A program made the translations under genes and the position numbers. A stretch of 64,000 bases of DNA from Mycolicibacter kumamotonensis (GTDB lineage Bacteria > Actinomycetota > Actinomycetes > Mycobacteriales > Mycobacteriaceae). Positions 26,101 to 34,543 of this stretch are shown here, piece after piece (the stretch's first letter is position 1; every line of letters begins with the position of its first letter). Location: assembly GCF_002086285.1 (NCBI RefSeq), contig NZ_MVHU01000017.1:32588-96587 (forward strand), in the 5' to 3' direction. Under the pieces are notes generated by a model. It worked only from the letters and a program-made list of their open reading frames with translations, was not told where the DNA came from and did no database searches.

Positions 26101-28505
26101 AGGTGGACCGCCGTGCGCTGCTGGCCATCGACGAGGATCTCGATGCGGTGCCGACGGAATTCGTCGCACCGCGCAACCGCACCGAAGAGGCGCTGGCGAA
26201 GATCTGGCGCGAGGTGCTCGACACCGACCGCGTGGGCGTCACCGACGACTTCTTCGCACTCGGCGGGGCCTCCACCCAGGCCCTGGAGGTCGCGGTGCGG
26301 GTGGGTGAGCTCGGCATGGAGCTGCGCCCGGAGTCGATGTTCGTCTACGGCACCATTGCCGAGCTGGCCGAAGAGTTCGGCCCGATCGGCGAGGACACCG
26401 CCGCCGAGCCCGCGACCGCCCCGGTCGCTGCGGAGATGCCCACCACGCCGAAACCCGTTGCGGCGCCGGTGATCAAACCCGCCCAGACCGGCCCGGCGCG
26501 CAACGTCGTGATCGAAAGCCTCGGCGTGTACCTGCCGCCCCGGGCGGTCTCCACGGAACAGGTGCTGGCCGACTGCGTCAACGAGGTGCGGATCCCGCTG
26601 GAGCGGCTCACCGGCATCAAGAACCGGCGGATGGCCGGAGTCGACGAGTTCTCGATCGACTTGGGGCGCAAGGCGATCCGCGACTGCCTGTCCCGGTCAA
26701 GCTACGCCCCCGAAGAGATCGACCTGGTCATCGCCTGCAACATCTCCCGCTGCGACGGCCCGGAGCACATGTTCACCTTCGAGCCCAGCACCGCCTCCCA
26801 GTTGCGTGATCAGCTGGGGCTGACCCACGCGGTCTGCTTCGACATCAACAACGCCTGCGCGGGCATGTTCACCGGCATCAGTGTGGCCCAGGACTTCCTC
26901 AAGACCCAGCTGGTGCGCAACGCGCTGGTGGTCAGCGGTGAGTACATCAGCCACATCACCGGAACCGCGCAGCAGGAGATCGACGGGCCGATGGACCCGC
27001 GGCTGGCCTGCCTGACCGTCGGCGACGCCGGCGCGGCGGTGGTGCTCGAACTCGGAGCCGGCGATCGCGTCGGTTTCCACGACCTCGACCTGGCCACCTA
27101 CAGCGAATTCGCCAAGTTGTGCATCGCCAAGGCCACCGAGGGCCCCCACGGCGGCGCCATCATGGTCACCGATTCGGTCACCCAGACCGCGATCGCGGTG
27201 AAGCACTCGGTGCCCTACGTCGCCGCGGTGATGCAGCGGCACGGCTGGCGGCCCGAGACGGCCGATCAGTTGCTGATGCACCAGACCTCCGAAGCGTCGA
27301 TCAACGACGCCATCCTGACCATCAACCGGGTCTTCGGGGCGGGCGCGGCCAGCCGCGCCAACACCATCTGCAACCTGGCCGAGCGCGGTAACACTGCCAC
27401 CACAACGCATTTCGTCGCGCTATACGACTATATCAATGCGGGCCGGATCAACTCCGGCGACAACGTGGTGCTGTCGATCACCGGATCCGGACAGACCATC
27501 GGCACCGGGCTGTACACCTTCGACGACCTGCCCGACCGGATGCGACGTGCCACCAAGGGCCAGTCCGCCCGTGCGGCCCGGTCCACAAACGGCCGCCGGG
27601 AGCTGCCGGCGACGCCACGGGTGCGTATCGAGGGGATCGGCACCGCCGCGGCCGGTCAGGGCCGGCCGAGCTCCATCGCGTTCGCGGTGGATGCGGCCAG
27701 GGCCTGCCTTGAGGACAGCGGTGTGGACGCCTCCCAGGTCGGCCTGATGATCCACGCCGGCATCTACCGCGACGACTTCCTGTCCGAGCCGGCGGTCGCC
27801 ACCCTGGTGGCCGGCGAGGTCGGCATCAACGCCGAGCCGGAGTCCGCGGATGCACCCAAGACCTTCGCCTTCGACATCCTCAACGGGGCAGTCGGTTTCC
27901 TCAACGGCTGTCATGTCGCCGCCGGCATGATCGGCGCCGGCCGGACCGGTCACGCCATGGTGCTGGCTTCGGAGGTGGAGAACAACACCGTCGAGAGCGG
28001 CTACCCGCGCAGGGGCGTCCAGGAGACCGGGTCGGCGATCATGCTGAGCCCCAGCAGCGGCCCGGAGGGCTTCGGCCGGTTCGTCTTCGAACACCATCCG
28101 GAGTACCGCCAGGCGCTGGCCACCCACACCCAGGAGCGCGACGGCCGGACCTGGCTGCGGGTGGACCGCGACCCCAACCTGTCGGCGATCTACGTGAGCT
28201 GCCTGCCGGCCGCGGTCAAACAGCTGCTGAGTCTGGAGGCCCTGGATCCCGGGGACATCGCGCTGGTGTTGCCGCCGTATCTGCCCGGTGCGGCCCTCGA
28301 CGACCTTGCCGCGCGGATCGGGGTGGACCGCTCGCGGTTCGTCGACCTGGAGGCGCAGGGCCAGACCACGGACCCGTTCACCTCGACCTTGCCCTATCAG
28401 ATCCTCGACGCTCGGCGGCGCGGTCTGGTCAAGCCGGGCGACGTGGCGCTGATCATGGCCGTCGGTTCCGGCGTCGAGGTCGGCTGCACCACCTACCGGT
28501 TCTGA
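23133..28505 (+). CDS. Non-ribosomal peptide synthetase fused to tandem KASIII domains (C-A-PCP-KASIII-KASIII')
   Basis: A 1790-residue enzyme. The condensation domain (~35-450) has HHIAVDF (His169, His170, Asp174), the last residue of HHxxxDG being Phe. The adenylation domain (~490-965) has YTSGSTGAPKG, YGPTEAAID and SGKVDRRAL; the pocket read by hand is D-P-W-H-F-S-L-I-D-K, close to published serine codes. The carrier domain has Ser1047 in LGGAS. The first KASIII domain (~1124-1450) has Cys1242 (NNACAGM), His1383 (LMHQTS) and Asn1420 (ERGNTAT). The second (~1496-1790) reads FDILNGAVGF, with Ala1586 where the cysteine should be, so it is probably a non-catalytic partner like PqsB beside PqsC. 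No thioesterase or reductase release domain is present, so the KASIII pair may release or condense the chain. Start ATG follows GGGGG. Confidence 0.9.
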   Translation: MTDRPEAPIDISSLSPEKKRELLAQLLMAKAQNAASEHELSYGQRSMWFVHRLAPDSAAYSVAYAGRIRGRLDVPALERAAQALVDRHPMLRTTYTERDGQPVALVHPHWPVRIAIHRIGADAAELEQWVQTETDRPFDLRTGPVLRLTLLQRELGGQETDHVLLLTVHHIAVDFWSIDIILDELRALYAAEHGAGPATPPGAPPDRYVDYAAQQTRMLAGPDGEKLWEYWRETLRGELPTLALPTDRPRPAVQTYGGALHRFSIDAQVTAGLKQLGRAVGATPYMTLLAAYAVLLHRYSGQDDLVIGSPFACRDRAGLMGMVGYVTNPLPLRVDVSEDPSFVALLGQVKDTVLGAIAHQEYPLPLLVERLRPVRDAGRTPVFQVSFAWQQVRLFDDGAAGEGVLPLETLHIGQGGSPFDITMQVGEQDDRLEVALQYNTDLFDAATMEAMAQRFSLLLAGLVQPGAADAPVSRLPLLTDDERAKLQSWNQTRVDYPDATAGLHEMVAAAAARTPDAVAVSYDGRELSYRELDRRANGLAHRLQQLGVGAGAGPAVVPVLLERSEDLVIALLGVLKAGGAFLPLDPAQPTGRMEAMLADVPDAPVCITHREHLAHVPTDFTGARLCLDQPWTAPAEQESAPDVASAELAYLMYTSGSTGAPKGALNSHAGIRNRLLWMQDAYPLTAEDRVLHKTPINFDPFVWEIFWPLIVGARVVIAKPEGHKDAGYLARTIVEEQVTTMHFVPSMLRRFLAEPQAASCTGLRRVFCSGEALTADLRDAFFAALPAELYNLYGPTEAAIDVTHFHCVRGDSRPVIPIGRPIANIAIHLLDTAGNPVPVGVPGELCIGGVGVARGYLNRPEATAAAFGDDPFSSEPGALLYRTGDLARYLPDGNIEYLGRRDDQVKINGFRIELGEVEAALAKHPGIAECAVVARKDASGTTQLIAHLVPVAAAPGTAELRRFLLNLLPAAMVPALFRTTDLLPLSPSGKVDRRALLAIDEDLDAVPTEFVAPRNRTEEALAKIWREVLDTDRVGVTDDFFALGGASTQALEVAVRVGELGMELRPESMFVYGTIAELAEEFGPIGEDTAAEPATAPVAAEMPTTPKPVAAPVIKPAQTGPARNVVIESLGVYLPPRAVSTEQVLADCVNEVRIPLERLTGIKNRRMAGVDEFSIDLGRKAIRDCLSRSSYAPEEIDLVIACNISRCDGPEHMFTFEPSTASQLRDQLGLTHAVCFDINNACAGMFTGISVAQDFLKTQLVRNALVVSGEYISHITGTAQQEIDGPMDPRLACLTVGDAGAAVVLELGAGDRVGFHDLDLATYSEFAKLCIAKATEGPHGGAIMVTDSVTQTAIAVKHSVPYVAAVMQRHGWRPETADQLLMHQTSEASINDAILTINRVFGAGAASRANTICNLAERGNTATTTHFVALYDYINAGRINSGDNVVLSITGSGQTIGTGLYTFDDLPDRMRRATKGQSARAARSTNGRRELPATPRVRIEGIGTAAAGQGRPSSIAFAVDAARACLEDSGVDASQVGLMIHAGIYRDDFLSEPAVATLVAGEVGINAEPESADAPKTFAFDILNGAVGFLNGCHVAAGMIGAGRTGHAMVLASEVENNTVESGYPRRGVQETGSAIMLSPSSGPEGFGRFVFEHHPEYRQALATHTQERDGRTWLRVDRDPNLSAIYVSCLPAAVKQLLSLEALDPGDIALVLPPYLPGAALDDLAARIGVDRSRFVDLEAQGQTTDPFTSTLPYQILDARRRGLVKPGDVALIMAVGSGVEVGCTTYRF

Positions 28506-28509
28506 CCCC

Positions 28510-29502
28510 GTGCGGGCATTCGTCACCGGGGGAACCGGATTCGTCGGCTCGAACCTGGTGGCCGCATTGCTCGATCGCGGTATTCAAGTGCGGGTGTTGC
28601 GGCGCTCGACGTCGCCGATGGCAGCCCTCGAAGGGCTGGACTGCGAAACCCGGGTCGGTGACGTACTCGATGGTGTCGACGCGCTGGCCGAGGCGATGGC
28701 GGACTGTGACTGGGTGTTCCACACCGCGGCGATCTCGGACTACTGGCGGTACCGCACCCAGACCCGGTTGTACCGCACCAACGTCGACGGCACCCGCGAC
28801 ATGGCCGCTGCCGCCCGGCAGGCCGGGGTGAAACGTTTCGTCTACACCAGTTCGCTTGCCGCCCTGGGCGTTCCCGCGCGGGGCCAGCTGCTGGTGGAGA
28901 CCGACGAGTTCAACATCCGCCCCCGGAAATTCCCCTACGGGCACAGCAAGCATCTCGCCGAGGCCGAACTGCGCAAGGAAGTGGCGGCGGGTTTGCCCGC
29001 GGTGATCGTCAACCCGTCGGTGGTGATCGGTCCCCGCGACGTCAACCGCATCGCCAGCGCGATGCTCGTCGAAGCGCAGCGCGGCCGGCTGTGGTTCGCC
29101 GCTCCGGGTGGCACCAACTTCGTGTCGGTCGACGACGTGGTGGCAGGCCACATCGCGGCCGCTGAACGGGGACGGGTCGGCGAACGCTACATTCTGGGCG
29201 GTGAGAACCTGTCGTTCCGTGCGGTGTTCACGGCCGCGAACGAGCTCTTCGACCGGGGCGCTCCGTCGGTTGCGTTGCCCCGCTGGGTAATTCCAGTGGC
29301 TGCGGCAGGCGTGAGTGCCGCTCGGACTGTCGTGGGCCCGCGGTTGCCGATCGATGCCCGCCAGATGCGCCTGTCGCTGGCCGAGATCTACGCCGATCCG
29401 GGCAAGTCCCACAACGAATTGGGGGTGCCGTTCACACCGTTTCGCACCGCGCTGCGCAGCGGCTACGAGTGGTATCGCGACAACGGCTACCTGGACGGGT
29501 AA
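28510..29502 (+). CDS. NAD(P)-dependent epimerase/dehydratase-type reductase of the biosynthetic operon
   Basis: A 330-residue extended SDR related to dihydroflavonol reductases, 3-beta-hydroxysteroid dehydrogenases and the HpnA/OleD-like group. The nucleotide site is TGGTGFVGSN at residues 7-16, and the catalytic motif YGHSK with the preceding Ser of VYTSSLAALG is intact. The GTG start lies 4 bp after the synthetase stop, so the three genes form one operon. A plausible role is reduction of a beta-keto group left by the KASIII step, by analogy with OleD acting after OleA; this is inference. No convincing terminator is seen before the convergent HNH gene, 28 bp away. Confidence 0.85.
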   Translation: MRAFVTGGTGFVGSNLVAALLDRGIQVRVLRRSTSPMAALEGLDCETRVGDVLDGVDALAEAMADCDWVFHTAAISDYWRYRTQTRLYRTNVDGTRDMAAAARQAGVKRFVYTSSLAALGVPARGQLLVETDEFNIRPRKFPYGHSKHLAEAELRKEVAAGLPAVIVNPSVVIGPRDVNRIASAMLVEAQRGRLWFAAPGGTNFVSVDDVVAGHIAAAERGRVGERYILGGENLSFRAVFTAANELFDRGAPSVALPRWVIPVAAAGVSAARTVVGPRLPIDARQMRLSLAEIYADPGKSHNELGVPFTPFRTALRSGYEWYRDNGYLDG

Positions 29503-29530
29503 CCTGACGGGCTTTTAGCGACAGCGGGTG

Positions 29531-30998
29531 TCAGCCTGCCTGTTTCCACTCGTCCTCGGGGAGAGGGTCGTCGTCGCCGTCTGCATGAGGCCGCCGGTGG
29601 TAGTCGAGGACGGCCTCGATGAAGTGGAACGGGTTGGTGCGTGGTTGGCCGTGGTCGAGCTTGGGTGGCGGGATCCATTCGACCCGGCCGGTGTCGCCGA
29701 GTCTGGTCAACCAGCCCTGTTCGCTGGCCATCCGGTTGTCCGGCGCGCACGCCAACGCGAGTTCGTCGACATCGGTCTGTCCGTTTGTGGCCCAGTCGTT
29801 TTCGAGGTGGTGGGCCTGGGACAGATACCCCGAGACCGTACATCCTGGGCGGGTGCAGCCGCGGTCGCGTGCATGCAGCACGATGCGCTGATCTCCTGAG
29901 GCGAGGCGTTTGCTGCGGCCCAGCCACAAGGCCCGGCCCCTTCCCGTCGAAGATGCTCAGGTAGTGGTAGGCGTGGGAAGCCATGCGCAGCAGATCACCC
30001 ATGGGCAGCAGGCTGCCACCGGCGGTGTGTGCCTTGCCGGTGATCGGGGATTCGGTCCGCGGCGTATGCCCGGTCGCGGCCTGCAGCTCGGCCAGGGTGG
30101 TCGAGACGATCACGGACACCGGCAACCCGTTGAGTCGGCCCAGATCCCCACAGGCCAGGGTGGCGCGTAGGGCGGCGAGCAGGGCATCGTGTTGGCGCTG
30201 ATCGCGGGTGCGGTGGTCGTGCTGGATCTGGTCCTGGCTGGGTGTGCCGGAGACGCAGGGTTGCTCGTCGGCGGAGTTGCACATCCCCGGGGCGGCCAGT
30301 TTGGCCAGCATCGGCTCGAGGGTGGCCCGCAATTCCGGGCTGATCTTGCCGGACAGGCTGCTCAATCCGTCGGCTCGTTGCGGCCCCAGCCGTAGCCCGC
30401 GCTGGGCGTGACGTCGGCGGTCGTCGGGCTCGTCGCCGTCTTGATCCAGAACGGCGATCAGGTGCACCGCCAACCGCCCGAAGGTCTCGGGGGCGAACAG
30501 CGTCGCCAGTTCCGCCAGGTCACGCTCGGCGCGCTCCCGATCCTTCACATCGATCGTGGTGGGGATCTTCTCCATCGCCTTGCGGGCGATCGCCATCTGC
30601 TCGGGCCCTATCTGTCCGGCTGCCTGCGCGGCAGCCAGGCTGGGCAGCACCGGGTCGAGCGGCTCACCGCTCATGGCGGTGCGCGGACCCAGGTCGGCGG
30701 CCTCGGCGATCCGCCGGCGGGCTTCTGCCGCGCTGATCCGCAACCGCTCACTCAGCGCCTTGGCCAGCGAACACCCGGCCAACACCTCGCTATGGCCCTC
30801 GGCCACGAAGCGGGCCACGATCCGATGATCGATCGCGGGTGCCTGCCACGCCAACACCTCCCGGCGGGCCAGTACCTCCACCAGTTCCTCGGGGCTCAGC
30901 GCATCAAACGAACACTGCGCCAACTGGGCATTGATCGCTTCCTGCGCAGCCAGACACCCCAGAATGGTGTCCCGATCGGCGAGCGCATCCCTACCCAT
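29531..30998 (-). pseudogene. 13E12-type DUF222/HNH endonuclease, frameshifted
   Basis: The N-terminal DUF222 region (from ATG at 30998, MGRDALADRDTILG) reads in one frame down to GKG near 29940. The HNH part (GRSKRLASGDQRIVLHARD, then GCTRPGCTVSGYLSQAHHLE) continues in another frame to the stop at 29531. The break maps to a run of four C (29937-29940 on the plus strand). Removing one base restores GKGRALWLGRSKRL, the expected join. The HNH residues in the second frame look intact. Such genes are repeated in mycobacterial genomes and are probably mobile or intron-associated endonucleases. A sequencing error in the homopolymer would give the same picture, so decay is not proven. Confidence 0.8.
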
Positions 30999-31165
30999 AC
31001 ATCGAACATTAGTGCGACTCTCCGACAGGAAATCCCCGGTCCGACCCGCCCGGAGTAAGGAACCGGTGAGAAATTCGGGTCTGTCCGGGTCCGGGCTCCC
31101 CATCGGCGATCGAAGGTCGCTCCGATAGTGTCGATCCACTGGCACGTCACCGGAAGGGAGACACC

Positions 31166-31630
31166 ATGGCTGTCACCGTCGTCGACGCGGGGCCCCGGCA
31201 GGTCAGCCGGTCGGTGGAGGTTGCGGCTCCGGCGGCCGAACTGTTCGCGATGGCGGCCGACCCGCGCCGCCATCGGGAACTGGACGGGTCGGGCACCGTC
31301 CGCGACAACGTCAAGGCGCCCGCCGAAATCACTGTCGGGTCGAAGTTTTCGACGAACATGAAGATGTTCAGGGTGCCCTACCGCATCACCAGCACCGTGA
31401 CCGCGTTCGAGCCGGACCGGTTGGTCGAGTGGCGCCACCCGGAGGGTCATCGCTGGCGGTGGGAGTTCGAGCCGATCTCACCGAGCCTGACCAGGGTCAC
31501 CGAGACGTTCGACTACCGCAACGGCGGCGCGCTCAAATTGAAGTTCTACCAGCTGACCCGGTCCGCCAAGACCAATGCCGCCGGTATCGAGGCGACGCTG
31601 ACGAGGCTGTGCGAGCGCTACCCGATGTAG
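31166..31630 (+). CDS. SRPBCC (polyketide cyclase/START-like) protein
   Basis: A 154-residue helix-grip protein starting at ATG 31166 after GGAAGGGAGACACC, a strong Shine-Dalgarno sequence. It has the family's N-terminal strand and helix ([23 protein letters not shown]), the strand [30 protein letters not shown], and a long C-terminal helix ending in RLCERYPM. Such proteins bind hydrophobic ligands; the substrate is unknown. It stands alone between the frameshifted HNH gene (divergent) and the amidase (convergent, 4-bp gap). A role in the adjacent polyketide pathway is possible but unsupported. Confidence 0.8.
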   Translation: MAVTVVDAGPRQVSRSVEVAAPAAELFAMAADPRRHRELDGSGTVRDNVKAPAEITVGSKFSTNMKMFRVPYRITSTVTAFEPDRLVEWRHPEGHRWRWEFEPISPSLTRVTETFDYRNGGALKLKFYQLTRSAKTNAAGIEATLTRLCERYPM

Positions 31631-31634
31631 CGCT

Positions 31635-33080
31635 TCAGCTGACCTGCGACAGCAGCGCCTCGGTCGGGGGCCGGCGCTGAATCCACGGCCGCACCGACTC
31701 TATTTGTGCCGCAAGCGAAATCAGGGCCGCCTCGTCATTGGCCCGTGCCACCAGATGCACCGCCTCGGGGACGCCGTCGGCGGCGATCCCGGTCGGGACC
31801 GACATCGCCGGCTGGCCGCTGTAGCACTGCGGGAAGGTGAACGGGATGAACTTCAGCATCCGCAGCATCGCGCGGGCCGGACCGAAACCCTCGAAATAAC
31901 CCACCCGGACCGGCGGGATCGCCAGCACCGGGGTCATCAAGATGTCGTAGTCGGCGATCGGGCGCTGCGAGCGGGCGGTGATCCGGGGCTCGGCGGCCAC
32001 CGCGCGCCCGGCGAGCCAGTCCGGGACCAGGCGGCTGGTGCGGGCCTCGGCCTGCATCCGCCGCTCCAGCAGTTCGGTCTCGGGGAGCCGTTCGATCTCG
32101 TGGGCGAACCCGTTCATGAACAGCGCGAGCACCGCGGCGATACCCACCACCGGATAGACCGGGTCGCGCTCGACGACCTCGTGGCCCAGTGAGCGCAACA
32201 ACTCCGCGGTCTCGCGCACCGGGCGCCGCACCTCATCGCTGACGTGCACCGGTACCACCGGCTTGAACGACATCGCGATCCGCAGCGGCCGGGCCGGCGC
32301 CCGCAGCGCGTCCATCAGCGGCGGCGCCGGTGGCGGCGAAGGGATTTCGTCGTCGGGTTCGGGGCCGGTCATCGCGTCGTGCAGCAGCGCGGCGTCGACG
32401 ACGCTGCGAGCCAGCGGCCCGATGTGGTTGAGGCCGTGGAACCGGTAGGCCCGTTCTGGCGACTCCTTGGTGCTGATCCGTCCGCGCTGGCCCTTCAGGC
32501 CGACCAGCCCGCAGCAGGCGGCCGGAATGCGGACCGAGCCGCCGCTGTCGCTGCCGGTGGCGCCGGGCACCATCCCGGCGGCCACCGCGGCGGCCGAGCC
32601 GCCGCTGGAGCCGCCCGGGGTCCGGTAGAGATCCCACGGGTTGCGGGTCACCCCCCAGGTCGCCGATTCGCAGACCGGGTAGGCGCCGAACTCCGAGAGG
32701 TGGGTCTTGCCGATGATCACCGCGCCGGCGGCGCGCAGCCGGCGCACCGCCGCGCTGTCGGCACTCGCCGGGCCGACGTCGATTCCGGTGCCGCACATGG
32801 ACGAAACGCCCGCCACGTCGGTGTCGTCCTTGACCGCGATCGGCACGCCGGCCAGCGGCAGCACCTCGCCGGCGGCAAGCCGGCGCTCGACCTGCGCGGC
32901 TTCGGCCATCGCCGTGTCGCCGAGCACCGTGCGAAACACGTTCAGCACCGGGTCAAGTCGGGCGATCCGATCCAGGTACAGCGTCACCAATTCGCGCGGG
33001 GACACCTCGCGCTCCCGCACCAGCTGCGCCAAACGCGCGACGCCGGCAAAAGCCAACCCATCATCGTGCGCGCCCGACAT
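31635..33080 (-). CDS. Amidase-signature (AS) family amidase
   Basis: A 481-residue hydrolase that would cleave carboxamides. The Ser-cisSer-Lys triad is visible: Lys84 in [10 protein letters not shown], Ser158 in [13 protein letters not shown] and nucleophile Ser182 in [13 protein letters not shown]. The ATG at 33080 (MSGAHDDGL) follows AAAGGACG and gives the normal family length; the frame is open further upstream but that part looks non-coding. The substrate cannot be read from the motifs. It is followed in the minus direction by the convergent SRPBCC gene and preceded, 88 bp upstream, by the oxidoreductase gene on the same strand. Confidence 0.88.
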   Translation of the reverse strand: MSGAHDDGLAFAGVARLAQLVREREVSPRELVTLYLDRIARLDPVLNVFRTVLGDTAMAEAAQVERRLAAGEVLPLAGVPIAVKDDTDVAGVSSMCGTGIDVGPASADSAAVRRLRAAGAVIIGKTHLSEFGAYPVCESATWGVTRNPWDLYRTPGGSSGGSAAAVAAGMVPGATGSDSGGSVRIPAACCGLVGLKGQRGRISTKESPERAYRFHGLNHIGPLARSVVDAALLHDAMTGPEPDDEIPSPPPAPPLMDALRAPARPLRIAMSFKPVVPVHVSDEVRRPVRETAELLRSLGHEVVERDPVYPVVGIAAVLALFMNGFAHEIERLPETELLERRMQAEARTSRLVPDWLAGRAVAAEPRITARSQRPIADYDILMTPVLAIPPVRVGYFEGFGPARAMLRMLKFIPFTFPQCYSGQPAMSVPTGIAADGVPEAVHLVARANDEAALISLAAQIESVRPWIQRRPPTEALLSQVS

Positions 33081-33168
33081 GCCTGCGTCCTTTCCCCCGG
33101 ACCACAATACCCAGTTTGCGCTGCGGAAACGTGTGCCGATGGTGGCGACACACTGTGAACTGCGAACG

Positions 33169-34530
33169 TCAGCCCGCTGGCCTGATGTTGTGGTTGAGGG
33201 TGAACCGATTGTCCGGGTCCAGGCGCGCCTTGAGGTCGGCGAGGCGCTGATAACCGGCGTCGCCGAACGTCGCCCGGATGCGGTCTTGCCCTTCATCTCC
33301 GACGAAGTTCAGGTAGGCGCCGGCCGGGCCGAGCGGGCGCAGGATCTCGAAGGCCTGACCGGCCCACGCGGTGCAGCGCGCGGTGTCGGCCGGGTCGGTC
33401 CAGGTCGTCATCAGATGAATGATGTACGGGTGTTCCCGGGTGGCCACGGCCGTCGCCTCCGGCGGCACCCGGCTGGCGTACCCGCCGAGCCGAATCAGGT
33501 GCAGCCGGGTCTGCGCCGAGGGCCGCGAGCGGCCGAGCACGGCGATGCGGCGGATCGCCTCGTCGGTCAGTTCGGTGACGAACAACGACTTCCAGTAGTT
33601 CAACCAGCCGAACGGCGCGGTCTGGTCGATGGCCTGCTGCCAGGTCGGGTATTCCAGCTTGTGCTGCAGGGCCAGCACGGGTTTGGTGGCCGCACCGCGG
33701 ACGTTCAGCAGGGCACGGGTGTCGTCGACGCCGGTGGAGTCGGTGCGCGTCGAGCAGCCCAGGATGTTGACCAGCGACTGACCGGACTTGAGGTCGGTGG
33801 AGAAGTCCAGAATGGACGCCAGGTGATCCGGGGCGTTGTCCATCTGGGCCCGGAAGTGCTTCAGGGCGGCCTCGGCCTCGGAGTCGGCGTAGGACTGCAC
33901 GCCGGCCACCACCGAATCGAGCGGGTGCAGCCGCAGCGTGAACTGCGCGACGACGCCGAAGTTGCCGCCCCCGCCGCGCAGCCCCCACAGCACGTCGGCG
34001 TTCTCGGTCTCGCTGACCGTCAGCACCTCACCGGATGCCAGCACCAGTTCCGCGCCGATGAGGTTGTCGCAGGTCATGCCGTGGGCGCGGGACAGCCACC
34101 CGATGCCGCCGCCGAGCGAGAAGCCGCCGACACCCGTCGTCGACACCACCCCGCCGGGGCAGGCCAGGCCGTACCGGCTGGTGACCGGGTCGACGTCGCC
34201 CCAGGTGGCGCCCGCGTCGACGTAGGCGACCCGCGCCTGCGCGTCGACGCGTACCCCGCGCATCTGCGTCAGGTCGATGACGACGCCGCCGTCGGTGGTC
34301 GAGTGGCCGGCGACGCTGTGGCCGCCGCCGCGCACCGCGATCTCGGCGCCGGCGTCCACGGCATAGCGCACCGCGGCGACGATGTCGTCGCGTGAACGGC
34401 ACTGCAGCACCATCCGCGGCCGCTTGTCGATCATGCCGTTGAACACCTGACGCACCTCGTCGTAACGGGCGTCGTCGGGGTAGATGGCGTCACCGGTGAA
34501 ACCCGGCACCGTGGAGGCGGTCGCGGTCAT
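33169..34530 (-). CDS. FAD-linked oxidoreductase of the berberine-bridge (BBE) type
   Basis: A 453-residue flavoprotein. The PCMH-type FAD domain contains RGGGHSVAGHS, whose histidine is the usual covalent FAD attachment site, and GVGGFSLGGGIGWLSRAHG. The second attachment cysteine of bicovalent members appears to be absent (ACPGGVVSTTGVGG reads Ser at the site), so single covalent linkage is likely. The C-terminus has the BBE motif with LNF and the terminal asparagine-rich RFTLNHNI. The ATG at 34530 follows AAAGGATGCA; the upstream extension of the frame overlaps the ABC permease. Substrates of such enzymes include sugars, alcohols and secondary metabolites; no choice is supported. Confidence 0.87.
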   Translation of the reverse strand: MTATASTVPGFTGDAIYPDDARYDEVRQVFNGMIDKRPRMVLQCRSRDDIVAAVRYAVDAGAEIAVRGGGHSVAGHSTTDGGVVIDLTQMRGVRVDAQARVAYVDAGATWGDVDPVTSRYGLACPGGVVSTTGVGGFSLGGGIGWLSRAHGMTCDNLIGAELVLASGEVLTVSETENADVLWGLRGGGGNFGVVAQFTLRLHPLDSVVAGVQSYADSEAEAALKHFRAQMDNAPDHLASILDFSTDLKSGQSLVNILGCSTRTDSTGVDDTRALLNVRGAATKPVLALQHKLEYPTWQQAIDQTAPFGWLNYWKSLFVTELTDEAIRRIAVLGRSRPSAQTRLHLIRLGGYASRVPPEATAVATREHPYIIHLMTTWTDPADTARCTAWAGQAFEILRPLGPAGAYLNFVGDEGQDRIRATFGDAGYQRLADLKARLDPDNRFTLNHNIRPAG

Positions 34531-34543
34531 TGCATCCTTTCCG

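Noticed and set aside
33081..33296. Extended N-terminus of the amidase
   Set aside because: A Shine-Dalgarno sequence and ATG at 33080 give the normal family length; the upstream part overlaps the end of the oxidoreductase gene and has no amidase-like sequence.
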